From NCBI GenBank assembly GCA_029776205.1, contig JAKOTQ010000118.1, positions 18,146 to 82,145 on the forward strand: 64,000 bases of DNA. The letters run 5' to 3'. Both the position numbers and the translations under genes were made by a program. Shown one piece after another: positions 35,161 to 43,133 of this stretch. Source of the stretch: Bacillota bacterium. Its GTDB lineage: Bacteria; Bacillota; UBA4882; UBA8346. The notes beneath the pieces are model-generated. The model made no database searches and had not been told where the DNA came from. It saw only the letters and a list, made by a program, of their open reading frames with translations. Position 1 is the first letter of the stretch. The number at the start of each line of letters is the position of its first letter.

Positions 35161-36057
35161 TTACATTTTGACTAACAAGTTTTTCAAGAGATGGTATAAA
35201 TCTTCCGGTATATCAGCCCGAAACCGGAGACGTTTCCGAGTTCTGGGATGAATAAAAGAAAGAAGAGCGGCATGAAGCGCCGGACGATGGAACTCCGAAT
35301 GGACACTGTCATATAGGGTGTCGCCCCATAAGGGATGTCCGGTATGGGAGAGATGAACCCGGATCTGATGGGTCCGTCCGGTAAAGATTTTAACGGCCAA
35401 TAACGAAGCCTCTGACGAGCGAATTAATGAACGGAATCGGGTGATCGAAGGTTTTCCCAAGGCAGAAATCTGGCGTTTGGGGGTTTCCGCCAGTGACAGA
35501 ATGGGAGCATCAATACGGCCGCTGGTTTTAGGGATTTCACCTTCGCAAATGGCCAGGTAGAGACGGTGAATTTGGTTGGATTCGATTTGGAGATCCAGTT
35601 GTTGATGGGCCCAGGCATTTTTAGCAATGAGAATCAGGCCGGATGTAAGTCGATCCAAACGGTGCACCGGATGAAATCCGGCATTTTCTCCACGAGTTTC
35701 CCAATGATAACGCAAAGCATTGGCTAACGTTCCGGAGCGGTGTTTCATTGTAGGATGGACCACCATGCCAGCGGGTTTGTTGATGACGATCAGATCGGAA
35801 TCCTCATAGACAATATCTAACGGGATGTTTTCGCCGGCAAACGGTTGGGGAGGAGTTTCAGGAAAAGCAATCACTAAAATATCTCCGGTTTGAAGCAGGT
35901 ATCTGACGGTAACGATATGACCGTTGACCTGTATCGCATTGTGACGTTTGAGGGAACGGATACCGGTTCGTGACAGATTTAAATATTGGCGTAAAAAGGA
36001 GTGAAGCGTCATTCCGGACCATTCTGCCGGAATATGAATGGTGTGAATATTGGACAT
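35161..36057 (-). CDS. RluA family pseudouridine synthase
   Basis: 298 residues. An S4-like N-terminal domain (about 15-65) precedes the catalytic domain with VVHPTMKHRSGTLANAL, the signature VHRLDRLTSGLIL (catalytic Asp) and FTGRTHQIRVHLSH. It isomerises uridines in rRNA; RluD-like but the exact target is not evident. Downstream of it, in the same direction, the acyl-CoA ligase lies 91 bases away. Confidence 0.92.
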   Translation of the reverse strand: MSNIHTIHIPAEWSGMTLHSFLRQYLNLSRTGIRSLKRHNAIQVNGHIVTVRYLLQTGDILVIAFPETPPQPFAGENIPLDIVYEDSDLIVINKPAGMVVHPTMKHRSGTLANALRYHWETRGENAGFHPVHRLDRLTSGLILIAKNAWAHQQLDLQIESNQIHRLYLAICEGEIPKTSGRIDAPILSLAETPKRQISALGKPSITRFRSLIRSSEASLLAVKIFTGRTHQIRVHLSHTGHPLWGDTLYDSVHSEFHRPALHAALLSFIHPRTRKRLRFRADIPEDLYHLLKNLLVKM

Positions 36058-36288
36058 GTAAATACCGCCATCTCTAAATTACTTTTTTATATTATATCAG
36101 ATAAACGGGTTTTTCTCAGAACTTTCGGTTTGAGAAAGGATAGGTTATGGGGAAAAGGACGCTTAGTCAAACTGGTTACTCCAAATCCTATTTGGTTCAC
36201 CGAATCTTTGTCCTTTGAATATATTAACAATGAGCTAAAAGCATAAAAACGGGTGTTACAAAAATCGCGAGATAAGGCGGGATTTAAC

Positions 36289-37212
36289 ATGGAGAGTATA
36301 AATCGAATCAAGCGGGAACTTATCGTAGTGTTATTGTGGTTGATCGAAAAATTGGATAAACGGTTGAGTACTCCGATTCAACAAGCATTGTCCATAGTAA
36401 AAGGCGATTTGCCAGATATTGATGTAATCTCCGAGATTGAAGATAAGATCAAGCAAATGAGTGCCGGGGTAACTGGGGATCCACTGGTTATCGAAACCCA
36501 AGTCTATTTGCGGTTACTTGGATTTCCTATCGGGAGTTTCGGACCCAATCAAAATGGGGTTGATGCCAAATTTGGCGATGCGACCAGAGAAGCGCTAGGT
36601 GTATTTGAAAAGATGCATCAAATCGAGGTGACTGGTGAAATTACCCATTCTACATTGGCTTTGTTGGAAAAACAGGTTTATAACGGGGCAAGTTATCGAC
36701 AATTAGCAAAAGAAGCTTGGGACCGGGGAGTACGGCTGGATATTGGAAAAGCGGTTTCGAAAGCAGCATTTGTAAATGTCATTTATTATTATGCGGTCAT
36801 TGATGAGTTTGAAAGTAAAGTTCCGGCAGCAGTGACGACGGTTCAGGCGATTTTGGAATCCGGCTATGGGCAATCGGTTCCGGTGGATATCAACACCAAA
36901 CAGTATAGTTACAATTTGTTTGGGATTAAAGGAACCGGTCCGGCCGGATCCGTCAGCAGTTGGACCCGGGAAGAAACCAGCAGTGGCATATGGGAGCCCC
37001 AACTGGCCCGGTTTAAAGCTTTTCATTCTTATGAGGAATCAATTAAAGGTCACAGTCAGTTCTTTTATGATAATCTCAAGCGGTATGGAGCTGCGTTTCA
37101 AACCAACAATCCGAAAGACTTCGCACGGGAAATCGCTAAGGCAGGATATGCTACCGATTCAAAATATGCGGATAAACTTATTTATTTGATGACGTATTGG
37201 GGACTTGTTTGA
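36289..37212 (+). CDS. Peptidoglycan-binding glucosaminidase (GH73-like)
   Basis: 307 residues. A helical N-terminus of about 60 residues, a peptidoglycan-binding domain (TQVYLRLLGFPIGSFGPNQN to TGEITHSTLALLEKQVY, about 70-125) and a GH73-type domain (VQAILESGYGQS with the catalytic Glu, then YNLFGIKG and FKAFHSYEESIKGHSQFFYD). No signal peptide is visible; it could be released by lysis or attached by the hydrophobic helix near residues 9-20. AAGGCGGGAT selects ATG 36289; GTG 36253 is possible. Just upstream of a CwlD-type amidase. Confidence 0.8.
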   Translation: MESINRIKRELIVVLLWLIEKLDKRLSTPIQQALSIVKGDLPDIDVISEIEDKIKQMSAGVTGDPLVIETQVYLRLLGFPIGSFGPNQNGVDAKFGDATREALGVFEKMHQIEVTGEITHSTLALLEKQVYNGASYRQLAKEAWDRGVRLDIGKAVSKAAFVNVIYYYAVIDEFESKVPAAVTTVQAILESGYGQSVPVDINTKQYSYNLFGIKGTGPAGSVSSWTREETSSGIWEPQLARFKAFHSYEESIKGHSQFFYDNLKRYGAAFQTNNPKDFAREIAKAGYATDSKYADKLIYLMTYWGLV

Positions 37213-37223
37213 CTGCCTGTGTA

Positions 37224-37250
37224 AAACCGCTTCTCGGAGGTTTTTTTATT
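37224..37250 (+). terminator. Weak terminator after the glucosaminidase gene
   Basis: AAAACC-GCTTCTCGGA-GGTTTT followed by TTTATT. Short stem, long T-run. Confidence 0.45.
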
Positions 37251-37349
37251 GGTTTGGATCAAGGTAGGCTCCTTTTCATAACCGGACCATCTTTGAAATA
37301 TATTTAAAAGAATTCAAATGGAATGGATGAGATGAAGAGGTGGTCTTTG

Positions 37350-38075
37350 ATGGTAATTATCCTTTCCAAACCGATGGTTCGGTTGATTTTATTAATTGCT
37401 GCCATCATCTGTGTTGGAATGTCCTATATATGCTGGTATTTTGAATCATTTTGGACACAGGGCAGCCTGAGTCGGTTGACGCTATTGATTGATCCCGGCC
37501 ACGGTGGAGTGGACGGAGGGGCACAGGATGACCATGGAAACCTGGAGAAACATATCAATTTAGCCATCGGGTTAAAAGTTCGGGAACAGTTGAAAGCCAG
37601 CGGGATTCATATCGTGATGACCCGGGAGGAGGATACGGATTTGGCGCCTTTTCGCATTGGACAACGAGGAAGGCACCGCCGGGATCTGATGGCCCGGATT
37701 GAAAAGGCCCGGAGTAATAACTGCCTCTTTTTGGTGAGCATTCATTGTGATGCTTCGGTGGAGACGAAACGCCGGGGAGCATTTGTTTTTTATAATTATC
37801 TGTCTGCTGAAAGCAAGGAGTTGGCCCAGACCATTCAACAAGAGCTTAATCAACTCCAACAACGGCAATTTAAAGCTGCTCCCGGCAAATATTTGATTAT
37901 TCGCCAACCCGGAATTACCGGGGTTTTGATTGAAGTCGGCTTTTTATCAAATCCAGAAGAAGCTGCTTTACTACAGCAGGAAGAATATCAGTCAAAGCTG
38001 GCTTTGGCGATAGCCAAGGGTATTCTTCAATATTGCCGTAATTTTGCAACGCAATCAGCGGATTCCAAAAGATGA
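37350..38075 (+). CDS. cwlD: N-acetylmuramoyl-L-alanine amidase CwlD-like
   Basis: 241 residues. Membrane anchor near the start (MVRLILLIAAIICVGMSYIC) and an Amidase_3 domain: LLIDPGHGGVDGGA (zinc His), Glu in LEKHINLAIG, SIHCDAS (His) and the catalytic Glu in IEVGFLSNP. CwlD makes muramic-delta-lactam of the spore cortex. AGAGGTGG selects ATG 37350 over earlier ATGs at 37323 and 37332. Confidence 0.85.
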   Translation: MVIILSKPMVRLILLIAAIICVGMSYICWYFESFWTQGSLSRLTLLIDPGHGGVDGGAQDDHGNLEKHINLAIGLKVREQLKASGIHIVMTREEDTDLAPFRIGQRGRHRRDLMARIEKARSNNCLFLVSIHCDASVETKRRGAFVFYNYLSAESKELAQTIQQELNQLQQRQFKAAPGKYLIIRQPGITGVLIEVGFLSNPEEAALLQQEEYQSKLALAIAKGILQYCRNFATQSADSKR

Positions 38076-38150
38076 GATAAATGGAAATATATGAGTCGAT
38101 ATATGATAAAATTGGCAATATTTATAAAAATTTGTGCAAAAATTAACCTT

Positions 38151-38162
38151 TTTTGTTATAAT
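38151..38162 (+). promoter_or_regulatory. Extended -10 promoter of the AraC gene
   Basis: TATAAT at 38157-38162 preceded by TGT. No good -35 is seen, which fits an extended -10 promoter. The leader to the TTG start is about 53 bases. Confidence 0.5.
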
Positions 38163-38220
38163 GATATTAACAAACAGTCAACTTCAGGCAACGGATGATT
38201 CCCCTAGGGGAGGGAGACGA

Positions 38221-39087
38221 TTGGAAGAATTACACTTGTATTATAAGAATAAAGCGGATTCTCTCCTATTACTTCACCGTACGGAACATGACCGGTTTTC
38301 GATGAAAAGTTGCCATTTTCATAAGCGCTATGAGATTTACTATTTGTTTTCTGGAGAAAGGTACTATTTCATTAAAGACCGGTCTTACCGTGTTCAGGCC
38401 GGAGATTTGGTTTTTATTCCGCCGAATGCCATTCATAAAACAGCAGATACTGAAAGAGCCGTTCCTCATGAGCGGGTGGTGATTGAGGCCGATACATCGA
38501 TCTTTTCTACTATGGATGAAGCGATCTGCACTGCTTTTCAACCTCATATTTTGGGAGATGGTATTATCAAGCTATCCTTAAAAGAGCAATTATTTGTCGA
38601 AAATATCTTGCGTTCCATGTTAAATGAAGCTGCAACACAACATTTGGGGTTTGAAAATTATTTACATGCTTTGCTGCAGCAGTTACTGATATTCGTTGCC
38701 CGGTTTATCCAATATTCCGGTCGAAATACCGGCCAGGGCCATCTTCCCAAAACCCATCAGAAAGTCAATGAAATTGTGGAATATATCAACAAGAATTATG
38801 CTTCCAATTTGACATTGAGCAATGTAGCTAATGCCTACAATTTGAATCCGGTCTATCTTAGCCGGATCTTCAAAGAAATTACTGGATTTACGTTTTTGGA
38901 ATACCTGAACAATGTCCGCATTTCTGAAGCAAAGCGGCTGTTGCGGGAGAGTGAGATGAAGGTGATCGCTATTGCAAATGAAGTGGGGATGGACAACCAG
39001 TCTCATTTTGGCAGAGTGTTTAAAGCAGTTACCGGTACAACGCCATTGCAATATCGGAAAGAGATCGGACGGTTGGCAGAACGTTAA
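38221..39087 (+). CDS. AraC family transcriptional regulator with cupin domain
   Basis: 288 residues. A cupin N-terminus (CHFHKRYEIYYLFSGERYYF then VQAGDLVFIPPNAIHK) and a C-terminal double HTH: NLTLSNVANAYNLNPVYLSR then MKVIAIANEVGMDNQSHFGR followed by TPLQYRKEIG. The pattern fits control of sugar utilisation. TTG 38221 with GGGGAGGGAG upstream is preferred. No adjacent transport or catabolic operon shows its target. Confidence 0.88.
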   Translation: MEELHLYYKNKADSLLLLHRTEHDRFSMKSCHFHKRYEIYYLFSGERYYFIKDRSYRVQAGDLVFIPPNAIHKTADTERAVPHERVVIEADTSIFSTMDEAICTAFQPHILGDGIIKLSLKEQLFVENILRSMLNEAATQHLGFENYLHALLQQLLIFVARFIQYSGRNTGQGHLPKTHQKVNEIVEYINKNYASNLTLSNVANAYNLNPVYLSRIFKEITGFTFLEYLNNVRISEAKRLLRESEMKVIAIANEVGMDNQSHFGRVFKAVTGTTPLQYRKEIGRLAER

Positions 39088-39183
39088 TATTTCTTCGAGG
39101 ATTTTGAGGTAATCCTTGATAAACTCCAAAATTTTGGGTGGCAGCAAATACACCAAATGATCACAATTTTCAGATACAGAATA

Positions 39184-39220
39184 AGCTAAAAATGAAAGAG
39201 CCGGCAGAAGTACCGGCTCT
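39184..39220 (-). terminator. Terminator of the oadB operon, minus strand
   Basis: AGAGCCGG-TACTTCTG-CCGGCTCT then TTCATTTTT when read on the minus strand, after the small OadG-like gene. Confidence 0.75.
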
Positions 39221-39267
39221 TATCGTCTATTGAACATTCATAGTTTAAAACGTAGACTCTATTGTTC

Positions 39268-39384
39268 TTACTTAATGAATTTCATCATCAGTTTGGTTAT
39301 GATATAAAACAGGATCAAAACTGCAAAGACGCCGCTTAAACCGTAAAGAGAGGCGAGTAAGCCTAATTGAAATGTATGACCCAT
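39268..39384 (-). CDS. 38-residue OadG-related membrane subunit
   Basis: A small gene on the minus strand: MGHTFQLGLLASLYGLSG, then VFAVLILFYIITKLMMKFIK. One hydrophobic helix with basic C-terminus, the same general build as the membrane part of OadG. AAGGAGGAATTCGTT is an excellent RBS before ATG. It lies 31 bases downstream of oadB in the same direction. I take it as the small transporter subunit known next to sodium-translocating decarboxylase beta subunits. Confidence 0.75.
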   Translation of the reverse strand: MGHTFQLGLLASLYGLSGVFAVLILFYIITKLMMKFIK

Positions 39385-39414
39385 AACGAATTCCTCCTTT
39401 ATTTCATCTCACCA

Positions 39415-40530
39415 TTATTTTAAGAGTGCCGGGACAATCGCCAGTAATAAACCACCGGCTACGATGGAACCTAATTGGCCTGCAACATTTGCGCTGATGG
39501 CCTGCATTAAAACAAAGTTGGTAGGATCTTCTTTTTGGGCCATTCGTTGAATAACCCGGGCAGACATCGGAAATGCGGAAATACCGGCTGCGCCCACCAT
39601 CGGATTGACTTTCTTCTTCAGGAAAAGGTTGAGGAATTTCGCAAACAAAACGCCACCGGCAGTGTCGAATACGAATGCTAACAAGCCCATACCCATAATC
39701 ATCAAGGTGTTAATGTTCAGGAAGTCTTCGGCGACCATGGTTGATCCAATGGTGATACCAAGTAAGAGAGTGACGAGGTTTGCCAGTTCGTTTTGGGCGG
39801 ATTTGGAAAGGCGATCCAACACGCCACATTCCCGAATCAGGTTACCGAACATCAACAATCCGACGAGTGCCACGCTGATCGGAGCGACAATACCGGCAAT
39901 AACAGTAATCATGATCGGGAAGAGGATCCGGATCAGTTTGGGAACTTCCACAGCTTTTTGGGCTTCCATCCGGATCATCCGTTCCTTTTTCGTCGTTAAC
40001 ATGCGGATGACCGGCGGCTGAATGATGGGAACCAGTGACATATAAGAATACGCAGCCACCGAAATGGGAGCCAGTAATTTCTGAGCGAATTTGGTTGCTA
40101 CGAAGATGGATGTCGGGCCGTCTGCAGCACCGATAATACCGATGGATGCTGCTTCTTTGAGATCAAACCCCAATAAGATGGCGAACAGCATGGTAGCAAA
40201 GATACCAAATTGAGCGGCTGCACCAAAGAACAGCATGAACGGATTTTGGAGCAACGGTCCGAAATCGATCATGGCTCCGACAGCGACGAAAATTAAGACA
40301 GGGAAGAGTTCAGTCTTAATGCCTGCATTGTATAAAATGCTGAGAACGCCTTCATCTCCGAGAACAGACGAAAAGGGGATATTGGCTAAAATAGCTCCAA
40401 AACCGATGGGAAGGAGGAGCATCGGTTCATAATCTTTGGCAATGGCCAAATAGATTAGAATGCCTCCAATTGCAAACATGACCAGGTTTGTCCAATGTAG
40501 ATTGAGTATCCCTGATAACAATTCTTCCAT
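39415..40530 (-). CDS. oadB: Na+-translocating decarboxylase, beta subunit (OadB/GcdB/MmdB family)
   Basis: 371 residues, about nine membrane segments. The ion-path motif GIIGAADGPTSIFVATKFA carries the essential aspartate; SAFPMSARVIQR and ISANVAGQLGSIVAGG are family markers. It pumps Na+ while carboxybiotin is decarboxylated. Divergent to the other subunits. Confidence 0.95.
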   Translation of the reverse strand: MEELLSGILNLHWTNLVMFAIGGILIYLAIAKDYEPMLLLPIGFGAILANIPFSSVLGDEGVLSILYNAGIKTELFPVLIFVAVGAMIDFGPLLQNPFMLFFGAAAQFGIFATMLFAILLGFDLKEAASIGIIGAADGPTSIFVATKFAQKLLAPISVAAYSYMSLVPIIQPPVIRMLTTKKERMIRMEAQKAVEVPKLIRILFPIMITVIAGIVAPISVALVGLLMFGNLIRECGVLDRLSKSAQNELANLVTLLLGITIGSTMVAEDFLNINTLMIMGMGLLAFVFDTAGGVLFAKFLNLFLKKKVNPMVGAAGISAFPMSARVIQRMAQKEDPTNFVLMQAISANVAGQLGSIVAGGLLLAIVPALLK

Positions 40531-40588
40531 AAAATTTACGCCTCCTGATGAATGTTTAGTATGTAATATCTTAGTGGGTGCATCGGCA

Positions 40589-40637
40589 GGTATGTCTTCG
40601 CATAAGATTCACCGAATCCGTTGATGCTATTCATACC
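40589..40637. promoter_or_regulatory. Three-tier inverted repeat upstream of oadB
   Basis: GGTATG (40589-40594), GCAT (40600-40603) and GATTC (40606-40610) pair with GAATC (40614-40618), ATGC (40624-40627) and CATACC (40632-40637). The loop is ACC. It would form in the 5' leader of the oadB transcript, 60-110 bases before ATG. No known riboswitch class is recognised. Confidence 0.55.
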
Positions 40638-40734
40638 CAAAAGGAGCAGCCAAAAAACCCCCACTTTAAGTTTAATTTATCATAAGAATATAAAGTTGTC
40701 ATTAGAATTTTAGAAAAGTTAAAGTGGTAAACTC

Positions 40735-40763
40735 TTGATTTTGAAAGTCTTAACTTGTATCAT
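40735..40763 (+). promoter_or_regulatory. Promoter of oadG-bccp-oadA
   Basis: TTGATT (40735-40740), 17 bases, TATCAT (40758-40763). Leader about 120 bases. Confidence 0.55.
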
Positions 40764-40888
40764 ATTAACTATATAAGAGTTTTCTTATTTGAATTAGTTT
40801 CATTGTTAAAGTTTTGCCAAAGTTTGTCGAAATTAAAGCCGTTCGGTTTTAAAGCATATATTCAAAACTTAGTAAAGGGGAGAAATTG

Positions 40889-41161
40889 ATGGATCAAGCT
40901 ACACTTATTAATATCGGACTGGCTCTCGTCGGCTTGATAGCGGTTATTTTATTGTTCATTTTAAAAGCAATAAATAACTTAAACAGCCTGTTAGAGACGA
41001 TGAAGCTTCAACCGGGAATGTCTGCAGCTGCAGCTCCGGCTTCGGTTCCGACCGTAGCTGCTGATGGAATTTCCGAAGAAGAAGTGGCTGTCATTTCGGC
41101 TGTTATCGCCCAATTGATGCCCGGAAAAACGATTCAGTCGATTCGTTTACACCAGAAGTAA
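40889..41161 (+). CDS. OadG-like subunit of sodium pump decarboxylase
   Basis: 90 residues. N-terminal membrane helix (LINIGLALVGLIAVILLFIL) then Ala/Pro-rich linker and a short helix ending IQSIRLHQK. The gamma subunit holds alpha and beta together and often binds zinc. ATG 40889 with AAAGGGGAG upstream. The C-terminal part (EEVAVISAVIAQLMPGK) matches the end of OadG/small decarboxylase subunits. Confidence 0.75.
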   Translation: MDQATLINIGLALVGLIAVILLFILKAINNLNSLLETMKLQPGMSAAAAPASVPTVAADGISEEEVAVISAVIAQLMPGKTIQSIRLHQK

Positions 41162-41207
41162 ATTAAAGGTTATCTTGTTTAACTAAAAAACGAGGAGGCA
41201 CTATATA

Positions 41208-41600
41208 ATGCAAAATTTTAAAGTTACCGTGAATGGAAGAGTTTATGAAGTAACCGTTGAAGAAGGTAGCGGCGCTACAGCTCCGGCTGCAGTTGCTCCG
41301 GCCGCTCCGGCCGCTCCGGTTGCTGATGCAGCACCTGCCGCTGCTCCGGCAGCCCCGAAACCCGTAGGAACTGTTGAAGCCGGGGATGTTGTGGTTAATG
41401 CACCGTTGGCCGGTGTAATCCTGTCCGTTAAAGTTAAACCGGGTGAATCGGTGAAATATGGTCAGGTATTGCTTACCCTGGAAGCATTGAAGATGGAAAA
41501 CGAGATCGTTGCTCCCCAAGACGGTGTGGTCAAAGAGATTCTGGTTGATACCGGAACCAATGTTAACGTAGGAGATGCCCTGGTTACACTTAAAGCGTAA
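41208..41600 (+). CDS. Biotin carboxyl carrier protein of the decarboxylase
   Basis: 130 residues. N-terminal beta part (MQNFKVTVNGRVYEVTVEEG), an Ala/Pro linker (about 22-52), then the biotinyl domain with the biotinylated lysine in TLEALKMENEI. Carries the carboxyl group from the alpha to the beta subunit. A separate gene, not fused to alpha as in Klebsiella. CGAGGAGGCAC precedes ATG. Confidence 0.93.
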   Translation: MQNFKVTVNGRVYEVTVEEGSGATAPAAVAPAAPAAPVADAAPAAAPAAPKPVGTVEAGDVVVNAPLAGVILSVKVKPGESVKYGQVLLTLEALKMENEIVAPQDGVVKEILVDTGTNVNVGDALVTLKA

Positions 41601-41638
41601 AATGGCTCTCAAAAAATATAAAGAAGGAGGGTATCTCT

Positions 41639-42979
41639 ATGAAACGTCAGGTAGGAATCACTGAAACTGTATTCCGTGATGCCCATCAATCCTTGTGGGC
41701 GACGCGGATGAAAACCGAGGAAATGATGGCTATTGCCGAAGCCATCGACGAAGTAGGATTTCATTCATTAGAGGCTTGGGGTGGAGCCACCTTTGATAGC
41801 TGTTTGCGGTTTTTAAAAGAAGATCCGTGGGTGCGGTTACGCCGGTTAAAAGCGGTTATTCGTAAAACTCCTTTGCAAATGTTACTCCGCGGTCAAAACA
41901 TTTTAGGTTACCGCCACTATCCGGATGAAGTTGTTAAAGCTTTTTGTAAAAAAGCAGTTGATAATGGGATCGGAATTATCCGGGTATTTGATGCCCTGAA
42001 TGATATCCGCAATATGGAAGTGGCGATCAGAGCTTCCAAAGAAGCCGGTGCCCATGTTCAAGGAACCGTGGTTTATACCATCAGTCCGGTTCATAACATT
42101 GATGCTTATGTGAAGCTGGCTAAGGATTTAAAGGAGTTGGGCTGTGATTCCATTTGTATTAAAGACATGGCCGGTCTCCTCAAACCGTATGAAGCCGAGC
42201 AATTGGTCAAACGGCTTAAATCCGAAGTTGGAATTATGCTTCAATTGCATACCCATTATACCAGCGGTTTGGCATCCATGACGTACTTGAAAGCCATTGA
42301 AGCCGGTGTAGATGTTATCGATACGGCCTTGTCTCCTTTGGCGCTGGGAACCTCTCAACCGCCGACAGAGTCGATCATTGCTGCGCTTCAGGGTACTCCG
42401 TATGATACAGGGCTGGATCTGGAAAAGATCGCTCCGATCAGTCAACATTTTAAAGAAGTTAAGAAAAATTATCAAAATATTTCCGCACCGATCGAAGTGG
42501 ATACGGCTGTGCTTTTCTATCAGATTCCGGGCGGTATGATCTCTAACCTGCGGAATCAATTGGCTGGTCAAAATGCAGCCCATCGTTATGAAGAAGTGTT
42601 GGCGGAAGTTCCCAAAGTCCGTGAAGAACTCGGATATCCGCCTTTGGTTACACCCACCAGTCAAATGGTCGGTACTCAGGCAGTGCTCAATGTCATAACC
42701 GGTAAACGCTATAGCGTAGTGCCCAAAGAAATTCGGGATTATGTGAAGGGGATGTATGGACGTCCGCCGGCACCGATCAATCCGGAAGTTCAAAAATTGA
42801 TTATCGGTGATGAACAACCGATTACCCATCGTCCGGCTGATGATCTGGAACCTATGCTTGATAAGGCCCGCAAAGAAATTATGCCTTATTATCAGCAGGA
42901 AGAAGATGTTCTCTCCTATGTTCTCTTCCCGGAAGTGGCCATGGAATTCTTCAAATATCGGGCCAATCAAAAGAACTGA
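41639..42979 (+). CDS. oadA: Oxaloacetate decarboxylase alpha subunit / carboxyltransferase
   Basis: 446 residues of the DRE-TIM carboxyltransferase type. ITETVFRDAHQSLWATRM, then CIKDMAGLLKPYEAEQLV with the metal ligand, QLHTHYTSGLASMT and LVTPTSQMVGTQAVLNV. It moves a carboxyl group from oxaloacetate (or pyruvate carboxylase-type substrate) to biotin. It stops before any biotin domain, consistent with the separate carrier gene. AAGGAGGGT precedes ATG. Confidence 0.93.
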   Translation: MKRQVGITETVFRDAHQSLWATRMKTEEMMAIAEAIDEVGFHSLEAWGGATFDSCLRFLKEDPWVRLRRLKAVIRKTPLQMLLRGQNILGYRHYPDEVVKAFCKKAVDNGIGIIRVFDALNDIRNMEVAIRASKEAGAHVQGTVVYTISPVHNIDAYVKLAKDLKELGCDSICIKDMAGLLKPYEAEQLVKRLKSEVGIMLQLHTHYTSGLASMTYLKAIEAGVDVIDTALSPLALGTSQPPTESIIAALQGTPYDTGLDLEKIAPISQHFKEVKKNYQNISAPIEVDTAVLFYQIPGGMISNLRNQLAGQNAAHRYEEVLAEVPKVREELGYPPLVTPTSQMVGTQAVLNVITGKRYSVVPKEIRDYVKGMYGRPPAPINPEVQKLIIGDEQPITHRPADDLEPMLDKARKEIMPYYQQEEDVLSYVLFPEVAMEFFKYRANQKN

Positions 42980-42997
42980 GATTAAATATTAGTAAGT

Positions 42998-43025
42998 TAA
43001 AAAAGAGGCGAAAGCCTCTTTTTTG
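42998..43025 (+). terminator. Terminator of the oadG-oadA operon
   Basis: AAAAAAGAGGC-GAAA-GCCTCTTTTTTG. Confidence 0.92.
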
Positions 43026-43133
43026 TTTCCTAAATTGTTAATTATTTGTAAAGTTTCACAGGTTTTTCTTTAATTAAGCTGCGGCGGATGATACCATAAA
43101 AAAGTATTGGAATCTGTCTTAGGGAGGATATGG

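Larger units (their letters stand above)
40531..40888. other. 358-base divergent control region of the decarboxylase locus
   Basis: Contains a three-tier inverted repeat near oadB, a C-rich stretch (ACCCCCACTTTAAG, 40658-40671), an AT-rich centre with promoters for both directions, and the RBS of oadG. No ORF is seen in it. Confidence 0.6.

Noticed and set aside
42128..42970. Minus-strand ORF of 280 residues opposite oadA
   Set aside because: Antisense to a well-conserved gene; composition rich in Phe, Ile and Arg typical of reverse-frame shadows.
41208..42979. Methylmalonyl-CoA decarboxylase instead of oxaloacetate decarboxylase
   Set aside because: The alpha subunit is of the pyruvate/oxaloacetate TIM-barrel type, not the acyl-CoA carboxyltransferase type.
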